This document shows, piece by piece, positions 1 to 7,975 of a stretch of 36,283 nt of DNA. The position numbers were made by a program, and so were the translations under genes. Source of the DNA: Achromobacter veterisilvae (lineage in GTDB: Bacteria > Pseudomonadota > Gammaproteobacteria > Burkholderiales > Burkholderiaceae_B); assembly GCF_900496975.1 (NCBI RefSeq), contig NZ_UFQC01000053.1, positions 1-36,283 of the forward strand. Reading direction: 5' to 3'. The notes under the pieces are model-generated. The model ran no database searches and had not been told where the DNA came from. It saw only the letters and a program-made list of their open reading frames with translations. Each line of letters opens with the position of its first letter. The first letter of the stretch is position 1.

Positions 1-2
1 CG

Positions 3-707
3 GCGGCGCCCCTGGCCGGCCGTCCCGCCGCGCGGCGCGTGCCGCACACCGGCATGCGCCGCGCCATCGCCCGCCGCCTGACCGAAAGCAAGCAGAACGT
101 GCCGCACTTCTACCTGACGGTGGATTGCAGGATGGACGCGCTGCTCGCGCTGCGCGCGCAGGCCAACCAGGGCGGCGCGGTGAAGCTCTCGGTCAACGAC
201 TTCATCGTGCGCGCCGCCGCGCTGGCCCTGCGCGAAGTGCCCGAGGTCAACGCGAGCTGGCACGAGGACGCCGTCGAATACCATGCCGGCGCCGACATTT
301 CCGTGGCGGTCGCGACCGACGGCGGACTGGTCACGCCCATCGTGCGAGACGCCGATGTGACGCCGCTGTCCGCCATCGCCGGCGAGATCGCCGAGCTGGC
401 CGGACGCGCCAGGATCAACCGCCTCAAGCCCGAGGAATTCACCGGTGGCTCGCTGACGGTCAGCAACCTGGGCATGTACGGCATCGGCCAGTTCGCGGCC
501 ATCATCAACCCGCCGCAGGCCGCCATCCTGGCGGTGGGCGCGGCCGAGCGCCGCCCCGTCGTGGACGAGAACGGCGCGCTGGCCGTGGCTTCCGTCATGA
601 CCGTGACCCTGTCGGCCGATCACCGCGTGGTGGACGGGGCCGTGGGCGCGCGCTGGCTGGCGGCATTCCGCAAGCTGATCGAAAACCCCGTGCGCATCCT
701 GCTGTGA
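3..707 (+). CDS. 2-oxoacid dehydrogenase E2 acyltransferase, 3' part
   Basis: This is the C-terminal catalytic domain of a dihydrolipoamide acyltransferase, the E2 core of a pyruvate-, acetoin- or branched-chain-type dehydrogenase complex. It moves an acyl group from lipoyl-lysine to CoA. The reading frame is open from the window edge, so the lipoyl and E1/E3-binding domains lie outside. The first residues look like an Ala/Pro/Arg linker, followed by the domain start VPHTGMRRAIARRLTESK. The catalytic motif DHRVVDG lies near the C-terminus, and the protein ends in the usual ENPVRILL. The E3 gene starts 8 bp downstream, so the two are surely one operon, probably preceded by E1 genes. The sequence style (PHFYLTVDC) resembles pyruvate dehydrogenase E2 of alphaproteobacteria, but the acyl substrate cannot be settled from this fragment. 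Confidence 0.9.
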   Translation, partial: AAPLAGRPAARRVPHTGMRRAIARRLTESKQNVPHFYLTVDCRMDALLALRAQANQGGAVKLSVNDFIVRAAALALREVPEVNASWHEDAVEYHAGADISVAVATDGGLVTPIVRDADVTPLSAIAGEIAELAGRARINRLKPEEFTGGSLTVSNLGMYGIGQFAAIINPPQAAILAVGAAERRPVVDENGALAVASVMTVTLSADHRVVDGAVGARWLAAFRKLIENPVRILL

Positions 708-715
708 GCCCCGCC

Positions 716-2113
716 ATGACCAAGACTGCGTTTGACCTCATCGTGGTGGGCGGCGGCCCCGGCGGCTACGTGGCCGCCATCCGCGGCGCCCAGTTGGGCC
801 TGTCGGTGGCGCTGGTGGAGCGTTCGGAGCTGGGCGGCATCTGCCTGAACTGGGGCTGCATCCCGACCAAGGCCCTGCTGCACAGCGCGACAGTGCTGCG
901 CGCCTGCCGCGAAGCCGCGCACTACGGCGTCGCGGGCGCGGGCGAGGCCCGGCCCGACCTGGCCGCCATGGTGGCGCGCTCGCGCAAGGTGGCCGGCCGC
1001 CTGGGCCAGGGCGTGGTGCACCTGATGAAGAAGAACGGCGTGACGGTGTACGCCGCCAGCGCCAGGCTGGCGGGCGCGGGCAAACTGGCGCTGGACAACG
1101 GCACCACGCTGTCGGCCCCGCACATCGTCCTGGCCACCGGCGCGCGCGCCCGCGAACTGCCGGCGCTGCCCGTGGGCGAACGCATCTGGGCCTACCGCCA
1201 GGCCCTGGTGCCCGCCGAAATCCCGAAATCGCTGCTGGTGGTGGGCGCGGGCGCCATCGGCGCGGAATTCGCCAGCTTCTACCGCGCAGTGGACTCGGAA
1301 GTCACGCTGATCGACATGGCCGCCGAGATCCTTCCGCAAGAGGATGCCGAGATCTCGCAACTGGCCCGCAAGGCCTTCGAGAAGCAGGGCATCCGCGTGC
1401 TGACGCAATGCGCGGTGAAAGCCTCGTCGCCGACCGCCACGGGCGTGAAGGTCGTGCTGGACCAGCAAGGAAAACAAAGCGAACTGGAAGTCGAGCGCGT
1501 CATCGTCGCCGCCGGCATCGTGGGCAACGTGGAAAACCTCGGCCTGGAGCGGACCCGCGTCAAGGTGGAAAAGACCCACATCGTCACCGACGGCCTGTGC
1601 CGGACGGACGAGCCCGGCGTCTACGCCATCGGCGACGTCGCCGGCGCGCCCTGGCTGGCGCACAAGGCCAGCCACGAAGCTGTGCTGTGCGTGGAGGCGA
1701 TCGCCGGCAAGCCCGCGCATCCCATCGACCCGCTGCGCATCCCCGCCTGCACCTATTCCTATCCGCAGGTGGCCAGCATCGGCATGACCGAGGCGCGCGC
1801 CCGCGAGCACGCCAGGCAGACGGGCGGCGAAATCCGCGTCGGCAGATTCACCTTCGCCGGCAACGGCAAGGCGATTGCGATGGGCGAAGACCAGGGCCTG
1901 GTCAAGACCGTGTTCGACGCCAAGTCCGGCGAACTGCTGGGCGCGCACATCATCCATCCGGAAGCGTCCGAGCTGATCACGGGATATGGCGTGGCCGCCT
2001 CGCTGGAAGCGACCGAGGAAGACCTGATGCACACCGTGTTCGCCCATCCGACCTTGTCGGAGACCCTGCACGAATCGGTGCTGTCGGCGTTCGGGCGGGC
2101 GCTGCACGCTTAG
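716..2113 (+). CDS. lpdA: Dihydrolipoyl dehydrogenase (E3)
   Basis: This 465-residue FAD flavoprotein reoxidises the dihydrolipoyl groups of the E2 encoded just upstream and passes electrons to NAD+. Visible features are the FAD-binding GGGPGG (about residues 12-17), the redox-active disulfide in GGICLNWGCIPTK (Cys43 and Cys48), and the NAD-binding VVGAGAIGAEFASFY near residue 185. An ATG-type FAD motif, YAIGDVAG, follows near residue 300. The C-terminal HPTLSE holds the catalytic His/Glu pair (about 444 and 449). There is no N-terminal lipoyl domain, so this is the short E3 form. I chose the ATG at 716 because it follows the E2 stop by 8 bp and gives the canonical N-terminus. The ribosome-binding site is poor, which fits translational coupling. 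Confidence 0.95.
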   Translation: MTKTAFDLIVVGGGPGGYVAAIRGAQLGLSVALVERSELGGICLNWGCIPTKALLHSATVLRACREAAHYGVAGAGEARPDLAAMVARSRKVAGRLGQGVVHLMKKNGVTVYAASARLAGAGKLALDNGTTLSAPHIVLATGARARELPALPVGERIWAYRQALVPAEIPKSLLVVGAGAIGAEFASFYRAVDSEVTLIDMAAEILPQEDAEISQLARKAFEKQGIRVLTQCAVKASSPTATGVKVVLDQQGKQSELEVERVIVAAGIVGNVENLGLERTRVKVEKTHIVTDGLCRTDEPGVYAIGDVAGAPWLAHKASHEAVLCVEAIAGKPAHPIDPLRIPACTYSYPQVASIGMTEARAREHARQTGGEIRVGRFTFAGNGKAIAMGEDQGLVKTVFDAKSGELLGAHIIHPEASELITGYGVAASLEATEEDLMHTVFAHPTLSETLHESVLSAFGRALHA

Positions 2114-2138
2114 GGTGCGATATCCGGGTGTCCGGCCA

Positions 2139-2267
2139 AGGTGTCTGACACCCGTGCGTGGCCAAGGTGTCTGACACCCCAGGGAGTCCGGCTTCAAGCG
2201 GAGCCGGCGTCTCAGGGGTGTCAGACACCCAGGTATCGTTGCGCCCCCCATGGGTGTCAGACACCCA
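2139..2267. repeat. GTGTC(T/A)GACAC palindrome cluster 1 (4 copies)
   Basis: Four copies of the 11-bp odd palindrome lie at 2141-2151, 2167-2177, 2218-2228 and 2254-2264, with start-to-start distances of 26, 51 and 36 bp. Most extend to 13-17 bp with flanking G and C runs. The first two have a central T and the last two a central A. Copies 2 and 3 can pair as a long imperfect stem, whose centre holds a further small inverted repeat (CCGGCT at 2188-2193, AGCCGG at 2202-2207). The cluster fills the space between the convergent ends of lpdA and the LysR gene. A degenerate half copy lies near 2126. Confidence 0.9.
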
Positions 2268-2296
2268 AATATCGTTGACCCGGCTACCGTTGCGCC

Positions 2297-3178
2297 TCAG
2301 ATCCTTCCGGCGTAGAAGTCCAGAAAACACGCAATGCGCCGCGATAGCTGCGTATTGCGGTGGTACACGGCATGCATGGGTTGCAGGTAGTCGCTGTATA
2401 CCCCCTCCATCACCTTCACCAGCCGCCCGGCCGCGATGTCTTCGCGCACCACGAAGTCCGACAGGCAGGCAATGCCCACCCCGCGCAGCGCCAGTTGCCG
2501 CTGCGTTTCCCCGCTGGAGGTCGCCAGCGTCGGCGTGGCCACGTAGCTCGATCCGCCCGCATGCCGCAATGGCCACACATTCAGGCTTTCGGGATGCGTG
2601 AACCCCAGCACCTCATGCCCCGCCAGGTCCTCCACCGTCTCCGGCGCCCCGCGCCGCGCGATGTAATCCGGGCTGGCCATCATCCAGCGCGGCGACGGGC
2701 GCAAGGGCCGCGCATGCAAGGTGGAATCCGTCAGCGGCCCCATGCGCAATGCGACGTCGGTGCGGTGTTCCATCAGATCCACGATGCGGTCGTTGCTGGT
2801 CAGTTCCAGCGTGATCTCGGGATACTGCGCCCGGAAATCCCCCACGTGCGGCACCACGCAATGCAGCATCACCGGCACCGACGCGTCCACGCGCAATCGC
2901 CCCGCCGGCCGCTGGTGCACCAGGCGCATGCATTCTTCCGCCTCTTCCAGCGACGCCACGATCTGCCGCGCCTTGGGCAGAAAGTGCTTGCCTTCTTCGG
3001 TCAGATCCATGCGCCGGGTGGTCCGGTTCAGCAGCGTAACGCCCAGGTCCTCTTCCAGCCGCGACAGCCCCCGGCTGACGCCCGAGGCGGTATGCCCCAG
3101 CACTTCCGCGGCCGCGCTCAGCGACCCGGCGTCCACGACCCCGAGGAATAGCCGCAAGGCGTCAGAGTTCAAGGACAT
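2297..3178 (-). CDS. LysR-family transcriptional regulator
   Basis: This 293-residue protein has the LysR layout: an N-terminal winged helix-turn-helix (LRLFLGVVDAGSLSAAAEVL, then SGVSRGLSRLEEDLG) and a periplasmic-binding-like effector domain. The start is set at the ATG at 3178. It has a good upstream AGGAG and gives the usual family length. A longer frame to 3247 would read through a palindromic repeat and add a spurious peptide. The effector is unknown. The nearest genes are ilvD (same strand, upstream) and lpdA (convergent), so the target is not obvious; LysR genes often regulate a divergent neighbour, but there is none here. Two copies of the GTGTC(T/A)GACAC palindrome lie just upstream of the start. 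Confidence 0.9.
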   Translation of the reverse strand: MSLNSDALRLFLGVVDAGSLSAAAEVLGHTASGVSRGLSRLEEDLGVTLLNRTTRRMDLTEEGKHFLPKARQIVASLEEAEECMRLVHQRPAGRLRVDASVPVMLHCVVPHVGDFRAQYPEITLELTSNDRIVDLMEHRTDVALRMGPLTDSTLHARPLRPSPRWMMASPDYIARRGAPETVEDLAGHEVLGFTHPESLNVWPLRHAGGSSYVATPTLATSSGETQRQLALRGVGIACLSDFVVREDIAAGRLVKVMEGVYSDYLQPMHAVYHRNTQLSRRIACFLDFYAGRI

Positions 3179-3202
3179 AAGGATCGGCTCCTGTTGCTTT
3201 TT

Positions 3203-3269
3203 GGGTGTCTGACACCCGGGAGGCATGGGCGGCCACTTGCGCAGCATCTCGTACGGGTGTCAGACACCT
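3203..3269. repeat. GTGTC(T/A)GACAC palindrome cluster 2 (2 copies)
   Basis: There are two cores, at 3205-3215 (central T) and 3257-3267 (central A), 52 bp apart. The spacer, read on the minus strand, begins CCGTACGAGA and ends ATGCCTCCCGG. These are the same ends as the 'b' spacer of the large array at 12977-13786, but the middle 20 bp differ. The pair lies 25-90 bp upstream of the LysR start codon, within the LysR-ilvD intergenic region. Confidence 0.88.
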
Positions 3270-3487
3270 GACCAAAGCACTCCGCCGCCGCGCACTGCGA
3301 CAAAAAATACCAATCGCCACTTTAACCCCGCTGCTGGATGGATGGGGCGCACCATCCATCACCGTCCCCCAAAAGCATGGCGAAGCCCTGATTCTGCAAA
3401 GGGCGGGCCTCGCAAACCCGGCTACCAACCATGGGTACGGGCATCCCGCCGTCCGCCCCGACGGGTGGCCTACGAAGCCTCCTTCGC

Positions 3488-3519
3488 AAAAAAAACGGCG
3501 CCCCAAGAAGGCGCCGTTT
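3488..3519 (-). terminator. Rho-independent terminator of ilvD
   Basis: A perfect 10-bp stem (AAACGGCGCC at 3493-3502 with GGCGCCGTTT at 3510-3519) encloses a 7-nt loop. On the minus strand it is followed by an uninterrupted run of eight T (3495 down to 3488). It lies about 20 bp past the ilvD stop codon. This is the clearest intrinsic terminator in the window. Confidence 0.93.
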
Positions 3520-3540
3520 CTTCACACGCGAATCAGTAAA

Positions 3541-5403
3541 TCAACGCTTCTGCTTCAACTGCGCCAAATCCCGCACCGCTCCGCGATCCGCCGACGTGGC
3601 CAGGGCCGCATAAGCCTGCAAGGCCTGCGACACCACGCGCTCGCGGCCCACGGGCTCCCAGCCGTCGGCGCGCGCGTCCATCGCAGCGCGGCGGCGCGCC
3701 AGTTCCTCGTCGGAAACGGCCAGGTGCATCTTGCGGTTCGGAATGTCGATCTCGATCACGTCGCCCTCTTCCACCAGGCCGATCGTGCCGCCTTCGGCCG
3801 CTTCCGGCGAAGCGTGACCGATCACCAGGCCCGAAGAGCCGCCCGAGAAGCGGCCGTCGGTGAACAGGGCGCAGGTCTTGCCCAGGCCCTTGGACTTCAG
3901 GTAGGACGTGGGATACAGCATTTCCTGCATGCCCGGGCCGCCCTTGGGGCCTTCGTAGCGGATCACCACCACGTCGCCGGCCACGATCTTGTCGCCCAGG
4001 ATGCCTTCCACGGCGTCGTCCTGGCTTTCGAAGACGCGCGCGCGGCCGGTGAAGACCCATTGCGATTCGTCCACGCCGGCCGTCTTCACGATGCAGCCCT
4101 TTTCAGCCAGGTTGCCGTACAGCACGGCCAGGCCGCCGTCCTTGGAGTAGGCGTTTTCCTTGCTGCGGATGCAGCCCGTCTTGCGGTCGGTGTCCAGGGT
4201 CAGGAAGGTCGCGTCCTGGCTGAAGGCCACCGTGGTCGGGATGCCGCCGGGGGCCGCGCGGTAGAACTTCTGCGCGTCCTCGCCCGCGCCGCCGGCCACG
4301 TCCCATTTCTGGATGGCGTTGCCCAGCGTGCCGCTGTGCACGTTGCCGCAGGACAGGTCCAGCAGGTCCGCGCGCGCCAGTTCGCCCAGGATGCCCAGGA
4401 TGCCGCCGGCGCGGTGCACGTCTTCGATGTGGTACTTGTCGGTGGCGGGCGCCGCCTTGCACAGGCATGGCACCTTGCGCGAAATGCGGTCGATGTCGGC
4501 CATGGTGAAGTCCACGCCGGCTTCCTGCGCCGCGGCCAGCAGGTGCAGCACGGTGTTGGTGGAGCCGCCCATGGCCACGTCCAGCGCCATGGCGTTCTGG
4601 AACGCGCTCTTGGTGGCGATGTTGCGGGGCAGGACCGATTCGTCCTCTTCCTGGTAATAGCGGCGGCACAGGTCGACGACTAGGCGGCCGGCCTGCTCGA
4701 ACAGGCCGCGGCGCCAGGCGTGCGTGGCCACGATGGTGCCGTTGCCCGGCAGCGCCAGGCCGATGGCTTCGGTCAGACAGTTCATCGAATTGGCGGTGAA
4801 CATGCCGGAACAGGAGCCGCAGGTCGGGCAGGCGCTGCGTTCGACCTCGGCGACGTCGGCGTCCGACACGTTGGGGTCGGCGGCCTTGATCATGGCGTCG
4901 ATCAGGTCGATCTTGGCGATGACCTGGCCGTCGGTGGGCGACTTGACCTTGCCCGCTTCCATCGGGCCGCCGGACACGAACACGACCGGGATGTTCAGGC
5001 GCATCGCGGCCATCAGCATCCCCGGGGTGATCTTGTCGCAGTTCGAGATGCAGACCATGGCGTCGGCGCAATGCGCGTTGACCATGTATTCGACCGAATC
5101 GGCGATCAGTTCGCGCGACGGCAGCGAATACAGCATGCCGCCATGGCCCATGGCGATGCCGTCGTCCACGGCGATGGTGTTGAATTCCTTGGCGACGCCG
5201 CCGGCGGCTTCGATTTCGCGGGCGACCAGCGCGCCCAGGTCGCGCAGGTGCACGTGTCCCGGCACGAACTGTGTGAACGAGTTCACCACCGCGATAATCG
5301 GTTTGCCAAAATCGCCGTCCTTCATGCCGGTGGCGCGCCACAAGGCGCGGGCGCCGGCCATGTTGCGGCCGTGGGTCGAGGTGCGGGAACGGTAGTGCGG
5401 CAT
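3541..5403 (-). CDS. ilvD: Dihydroxy-acid dehydratase
   Basis: IlvD dehydrates 2,3-dihydroxy-isovalerate and 2,3-dihydroxy-3-methylvalerate to the 2-oxo acids, the third common step of valine and isoleucine synthesis (also feeding leucine and pantothenate), in the cytoplasm. The 620-residue product matches the long enterobacterial form almost word for word at the N-terminus (THGRNMAGARALWRATGM, then VVNSFTQFVPGHVHLRDLG). Cysteines in SNCDKITPGM (about residue 120) and CPTCGSCSGMFTANSMNCL (about 195) fit the Fe-S cluster sites. The gene stands alone with its own terminator. On the minus strand a TATTAT hexamer about 50 bp upstream of the start could be a -10 element, but I see no matching -35. 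Confidence 0.97.
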   Translation of the reverse strand: MPHYRSRTSTHGRNMAGARALWRATGMKDGDFGKPIIAVVNSFTQFVPGHVHLRDLGALVAREIEAAGGVAKEFNTIAVDDGIAMGHGGMLYSLPSRELIADSVEYMVNAHCADAMVCISNCDKITPGMLMAAMRLNIPVVFVSGGPMEAGKVKSPTDGQVIAKIDLIDAMIKAADPNVSDADVAEVERSACPTCGSCSGMFTANSMNCLTEAIGLALPGNGTIVATHAWRRGLFEQAGRLVVDLCRRYYQEEDESVLPRNIATKSAFQNAMALDVAMGGSTNTVLHLLAAAQEAGVDFTMADIDRISRKVPCLCKAAPATDKYHIEDVHRAGGILGILGELARADLLDLSCGNVHSGTLGNAIQKWDVAGGAGEDAQKFYRAAPGGIPTTVAFSQDATFLTLDTDRKTGCIRSKENAYSKDGGLAVLYGNLAEKGCIVKTAGVDESQWVFTGRARVFESQDDAVEGILGDKIVAGDVVVIRYEGPKGGPGMQEMLYPTSYLKSKGLGKTCALFTDGRFSGGSSGLVIGHASPEAAEGGTIGLVEEGDVIEIDIPNRKMHLAVSDEELARRRAAMDARADGWEPVGRERVVSQALQAYAALATSADRGAVRDLAQLKQKR

Positions 5404-5510
5404 GATTTGTCTCGGGCTGGTTCTGTTAGCGTGGGCGGCAAAACGGTAAATAATACGCTGGTTCCAGGCCCCGCCGCTTGCCGGCCGCGCCCGGGAGGCC
5501 TCCGCGGCCG

Positions 5511-6338
5511 TCAGGCGGACGCCATGCCGCGGGCCGCGAACGCGCTGGGCGGCTCGCCCACCGCCTTGCGGAACATGGCCGCGAACGCGCTCGGGCTTTC
5601 ATAGCCCAGGTCCAGCGCCACTTCCAGCACGCGCTCGCCGCGAGCCAGGCGCTCCATGGCCGCCAGCAGGCGCGCCTGCTGGCGCCAGCGGCCGAACGTC
5701 ATGCCGGTATGGCGCAGGAACAGGCGATGCACCGTTTTCGGGTCCACGCCCAGCTCGCGCGCCCAATCGGCCGCGCCGTCCTGGCGTTCCGGATGGCGCA
5801 CGATGGCGCGGCAGATGCGCGCCAGGCGCGGCTCGGCGGGCTGCGGCAGATGCAGGGGCAGCACGGGTTCCTGGCGCAGTTCGTCCAGCAACAGCATCAT
5901 CAGGCGCCCGTCGCGCGTATCCGGCGCCCAGTCCAGCGGCACCTCGGCGGCCGCGGCCATCAGTTCGCGCAGCAGCGGGGAAATGGACAGCACGCAGCAT
6001 TCCGCGGGCAAGTGCGCGGCCGCGCCCGGCTCGACGAACACGGTGCGCATGCGCGGTTCGCCGCTCATGCGGATGCCGTGCGGCATCCAGGCCGGCACCC
6101 AGACCCCGCGCGTGGGCGGCACCACCCAGATCCCCGCGGGCGTATCCACCACCATGACGCCCGATATGGCGTAGACCAACTGGGCGCGGCGGTGGCGATG
6201 GCGGCGGATGCGGTGGCCGTCTTCGTAATCGACGGCCAGCCCGGCGACGGGACGCCGCGAGGACTCGTACGGGAACAGATCCAGGTCTGCGGGTTTATGA
6301 GGCCCGCGGGTGGGCGCGGCGGAAGCGGGGATGCCCAT
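5511..6338 (-). CDS. AraC-family regulator with cupin-type N-terminus
   Basis: This 275-residue protein has an N-terminal sensor of the AraC-cupin kind. HRIRRHRHRRAQLVYAISGVM near residue 45 and the run WVVPPTRGVWVPAWMPH are typical of it. The C-terminal AraC DNA-binding domain has two helix-turn-helices (WARELGVDPKTVHRLFLRHTG, then VALDLGYESPSAFAAMFRKAVG). It is likely a cytoplasmic one-component sensor of a small molecule. The start codon at 6338 lacks a strong ribosome-binding site, so an alternative in-frame start is possible. Its neighbours are ilvD downstream and a LysR gene upstream, all on the minus strand, with no obvious target. A GC-rich inverted repeat without a T run (5482-5510) follows its stop. 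Confidence 0.88.
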   Translation of the reverse strand: MGIPASAAPTRGPHKPADLDLFPYESSRRPVAGLAVDYEDGHRIRRHRHRRAQLVYAISGVMVVDTPAGIWVVPPTRGVWVPAWMPHGIRMSGEPRMRTVFVEPGAAAHLPAECCVLSISPLLRELMAAAAEVPLDWAPDTRDGRLMMLLLDELRQEPVLPLHLPQPAEPRLARICRAIVRHPERQDGAADWARELGVDPKTVHRLFLRHTGMTFGRWRQQARLLAAMERLARGERVLEVALDLGYESPSAFAAMFRKAVGEPPSAFAARGMASA

Positions 6339-6434
6339 TTTGCGACGATTCGGTCCGAGATGGCGTTGAACGGTCGCTCCAGTGTACCGATCCTGCCCGG
6401 CAACCCGGGCCGGGCAGGCGCCGCCCGCGGCCGC

Positions 6435-7325
6435 TTACCCACGCAACGCCAGCAGCGCCTCCTGCAGATGCCGCAGGCCCCGGCTCAGCGGCTTATCCCT
6501 GCGCAGGACGATGGCCAGGCTGCGCGACAGGCGCGGCGCCAGCGGCCGGACCGCGAGCGCCGGGCGCGCGCCCGCGCCCGATACCGACAGCCTGGGCAGC
6601 ACGGCGCAGCCCAGGCCGGCTCCGACGATTTCCTTCATGGCTTCGGTGCTGCCCAGTTCCATGACGGGCTTGGCGGCCACGCCCGCCGCCTCGAACCAGT
6701 CGTCCACCAGCCGCCGCGTGCGCGCGCCGGGTTCGAACAGCACCAGCGGCAGCCGCGCCAGCGCCTGCGGGGTGGCGGCGGCCGGAATGGCGGCCGGATC
6801 GCGCGCCGGAAAGATCGCCACGAACTCGTCTTCCAGCACCGGCGTCACCTGGAACATGCGCCCCGGCGCCGGCAGGGTGACCAGCCCGATGTCCAGCGCG
6901 TTGTTCTCCAGCCCGCGCAGCATGTCGGCCGTGTTGCCGGTGCTGGCCACGATGTCCAGGGCCGGGAAGCGGCGCTTCAGGTCGGCCAGCAGCGGCGGCA
7001 GCAGGTAGGTGCAGGCGGTGGCCCCGGTGCCCAGCCTGATGCGGCCGGACACCTGGGATGCGTGCGCGGTCATGGCAAGCTCGGCCTGCGCCAGCGCGGC
7101 ATCGATGACGCGGACGTGCGCCAGCAGTTCCGCGCCGGCCGCGGTGGGGCCGGCGCGGCGGCCCACGCGCTCCACCAGCTTGAGGCCGAAGCGCCGCTCC
7201 AGTTGGCGGATCTGCAGGCTGACGGCGGGCTGCGTCACCCCGCCCCGTTCCGCGGCGGCGGAAAAACTGCCCAGTTCGATCACCTGCGCGAAGGTGCGCA
7301 ACTGATCCAGGTTGAGACCGCGCAT
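6435..7325 (-). CDS. LysR-family regulator of the divergent GNAT-MFS pair
   Basis: This 296-residue LysR protein has the winged helix-turn-helix in the first 65 residues (LRTFAQVIELGSFSAAAERG, then TQPAVSLQIRQLERRFGLK) and a substrate-binding-like domain after about residue 90. It is transcribed away from a PAT-like acetyltransferase and an MFS exporter. The 104-bp gap holds a T-N11-A box with 6-bp arms and a second perfect palindrome. This is the classic LysR divergon layout: the protein probably represses itself and activates the divergent pair when its ligand binds. The ligand is unknown; amino-acid-like inhibitors would fit the target genes. The ribosome-binding site at 7325 is weak. Confidence 0.9.
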   Translation of the reverse strand: MRGLNLDQLRTFAQVIELGSFSAAAERGGVTQPAVSLQIRQLERRFGLKLVERVGRRAGPTAAGAELLAHVRVIDAALAQAELAMTAHASQVSGRIRLGTGATACTYLLPPLLADLKRRFPALDIVASTGNTADMLRGLENNALDIGLVTLPAPGRMFQVTPVLEDEFVAIFPARDPAAIPAAATPQALARLPLVLFEPGARTRRLVDDWFEAAGVAAKPVMELGSTEAMKEIVGAGLGCAVLPRLSVSGAGARPALAVRPLAPRLSRSLAIVLRRDKPLSRGLRHLQEALLALRG

Positions 7326-7346
7326 CGCATCTACCCAAAGTTTTTC

Positions 7347-7361
7347 TTATGAAAATCATAA
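7347..7361. promoter_or_regulatory. Perfect palindrome in LysR-GNAT intergenic region
   Basis: TTATGA and TCATAA flank a central AAA, a perfect 6-bp inverted repeat in an AT-rich stretch between the divergent LysR (7325) and GNAT (7430) genes. It lies 8 bp from the T-N11-A box at 7369-7391. It could be the second (activation or autorepression) site a LysR tetramer contacts. The pattern is directly visible; the role is inferred. Confidence 0.5.
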
Positions 7362-7368
7362 TAGACCA

Positions 7369-7391
7369 AAGCTTTATTAATACATAAGCTT
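7369..7391. promoter_or_regulatory. LysR-type operator, AAGCTT-N11-AAGCTT
   Basis: AAGCTT (7369-7374) and AAGCTT (7386-7391) are separated by exactly 11 bp of A/T-rich DNA. The arms therefore fit the LysR consensus T-N11-A with full dyad symmetry. The site sits 44 bp from the LysR start and 38 bp from the GNAT start, where the shared operator of a divergon is expected. Confidence 0.7.
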
Positions 7392-7429
7392 GCGCGACAC
7401 TGGGGGCTCTTCGTTTCCCCGTTTCTTCC

Positions 7430-7975
7430 ATGCCTTCCACCGCCCCCACCGTCCTCATCCGCGACAGCGCCCCGGCCGATCTTCCCGCCATCAAGGCCAT
7501 CTACGCCCACCACGTGCAGCACGGCACGGCTTCCTTCGAACTGGAACCGCCGTCCATCGAGGAAATGCGCCAGCGCCGCGCCGCGGTGCTGGAAAAGGAA
7601 ATGCCCCACCTGGTGGCCGAGATTGCCGGCGAAATCGTGGGATACGCCTACGTCACGCCTTACCGCCCGCGCCCGGCCTACCGCCACACGGTCGAGGATT
7701 CGGTGTACGTGAAGGCGGGCCGCGCCGGGCTGGGCATCGGCGGCAGGCTGCTGGCCGAGCTGATCGCCCGCTGCACCGCGGCGGGCTGGCGGCAGATGCT
7801 GGCCGTGGTGGGCGACAGCCGCAACGCCGCCTCGCTGGCGCTGCACGCCAGCCAGGGTTTCCACCCCGCCGGCACGCTGCGGTCGGTGGGGCACAAACAC
7901 GGCGAATGGCGCGACACCGTACTGATGCAGCGCGCGCTGGGCGAGGGCGACGCCACGCCGCCGCAGCGGCCGTGA
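7430..7975 (+). CDS. GNAT acetyltransferase, phosphinothricin/methionine sulfoximine type
   Basis: This 181-residue single-domain GNAT acetylates an amino group using acetyl-CoA. The block GYAYVTPYRPRPAYRHTVED, followed by SVYVKAGRAGLGIGGRLLAEL, is the signature of the PAT/MnaT/ArsN1 branch, whose members acetylate phosphinothricin, methionine sulfoximine or arsinothricin. The acetyl-CoA loop is RAGLGIGG (about residues 103-110). The C-terminal NAASLALHASQGFHPAGTL is also typical. The gene overlaps the downstream MFS gene by 4 bp (GTGA) and is divergent from a LysR gene with an operator between them. Detoxification of a glutamate-analogue inhibitor is a family-based inference; the true substrate is not shown by the sequence. 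Confidence 0.92.
   Translation: MPSTAPTVLIRDSAPADLPAIKAIYAHHVQHGTASFELEPPSIEEMRQRRAAVLEKEMPHLVAEIAGEIVGYAYVTPYRPRPAYRHTVEDSVYVKAGRAGLGIGGRLLAELIARCTAAGWRQMLAVVGDSRNAASLALHASQGFHPAGTLRSVGHKHGEWRDTVLMQRALGEGDATPPQRP

Larger units (their letters stand above)
3179..3540. other. Intergenic region between LysR gene and ilvD
   Basis: This 362-bp stretch has no convincing gene. It holds the LysR ribosome-binding site, the two-copy palindrome cluster (3203-3269) and the ilvD terminator (3488-3519). Short open frames in it read through repeats or the terminator and show no family resemblance. The LysR promoter must lie here, but I cannot place it. Confidence 0.7.

Noticed and set aside
3179..3247. Upstream extension of the LysR protein to 3247
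   Set aside because: The added residues translate the palindrome (GCQTP) and there is a strong AGGAG directly before the ATG at 3178.
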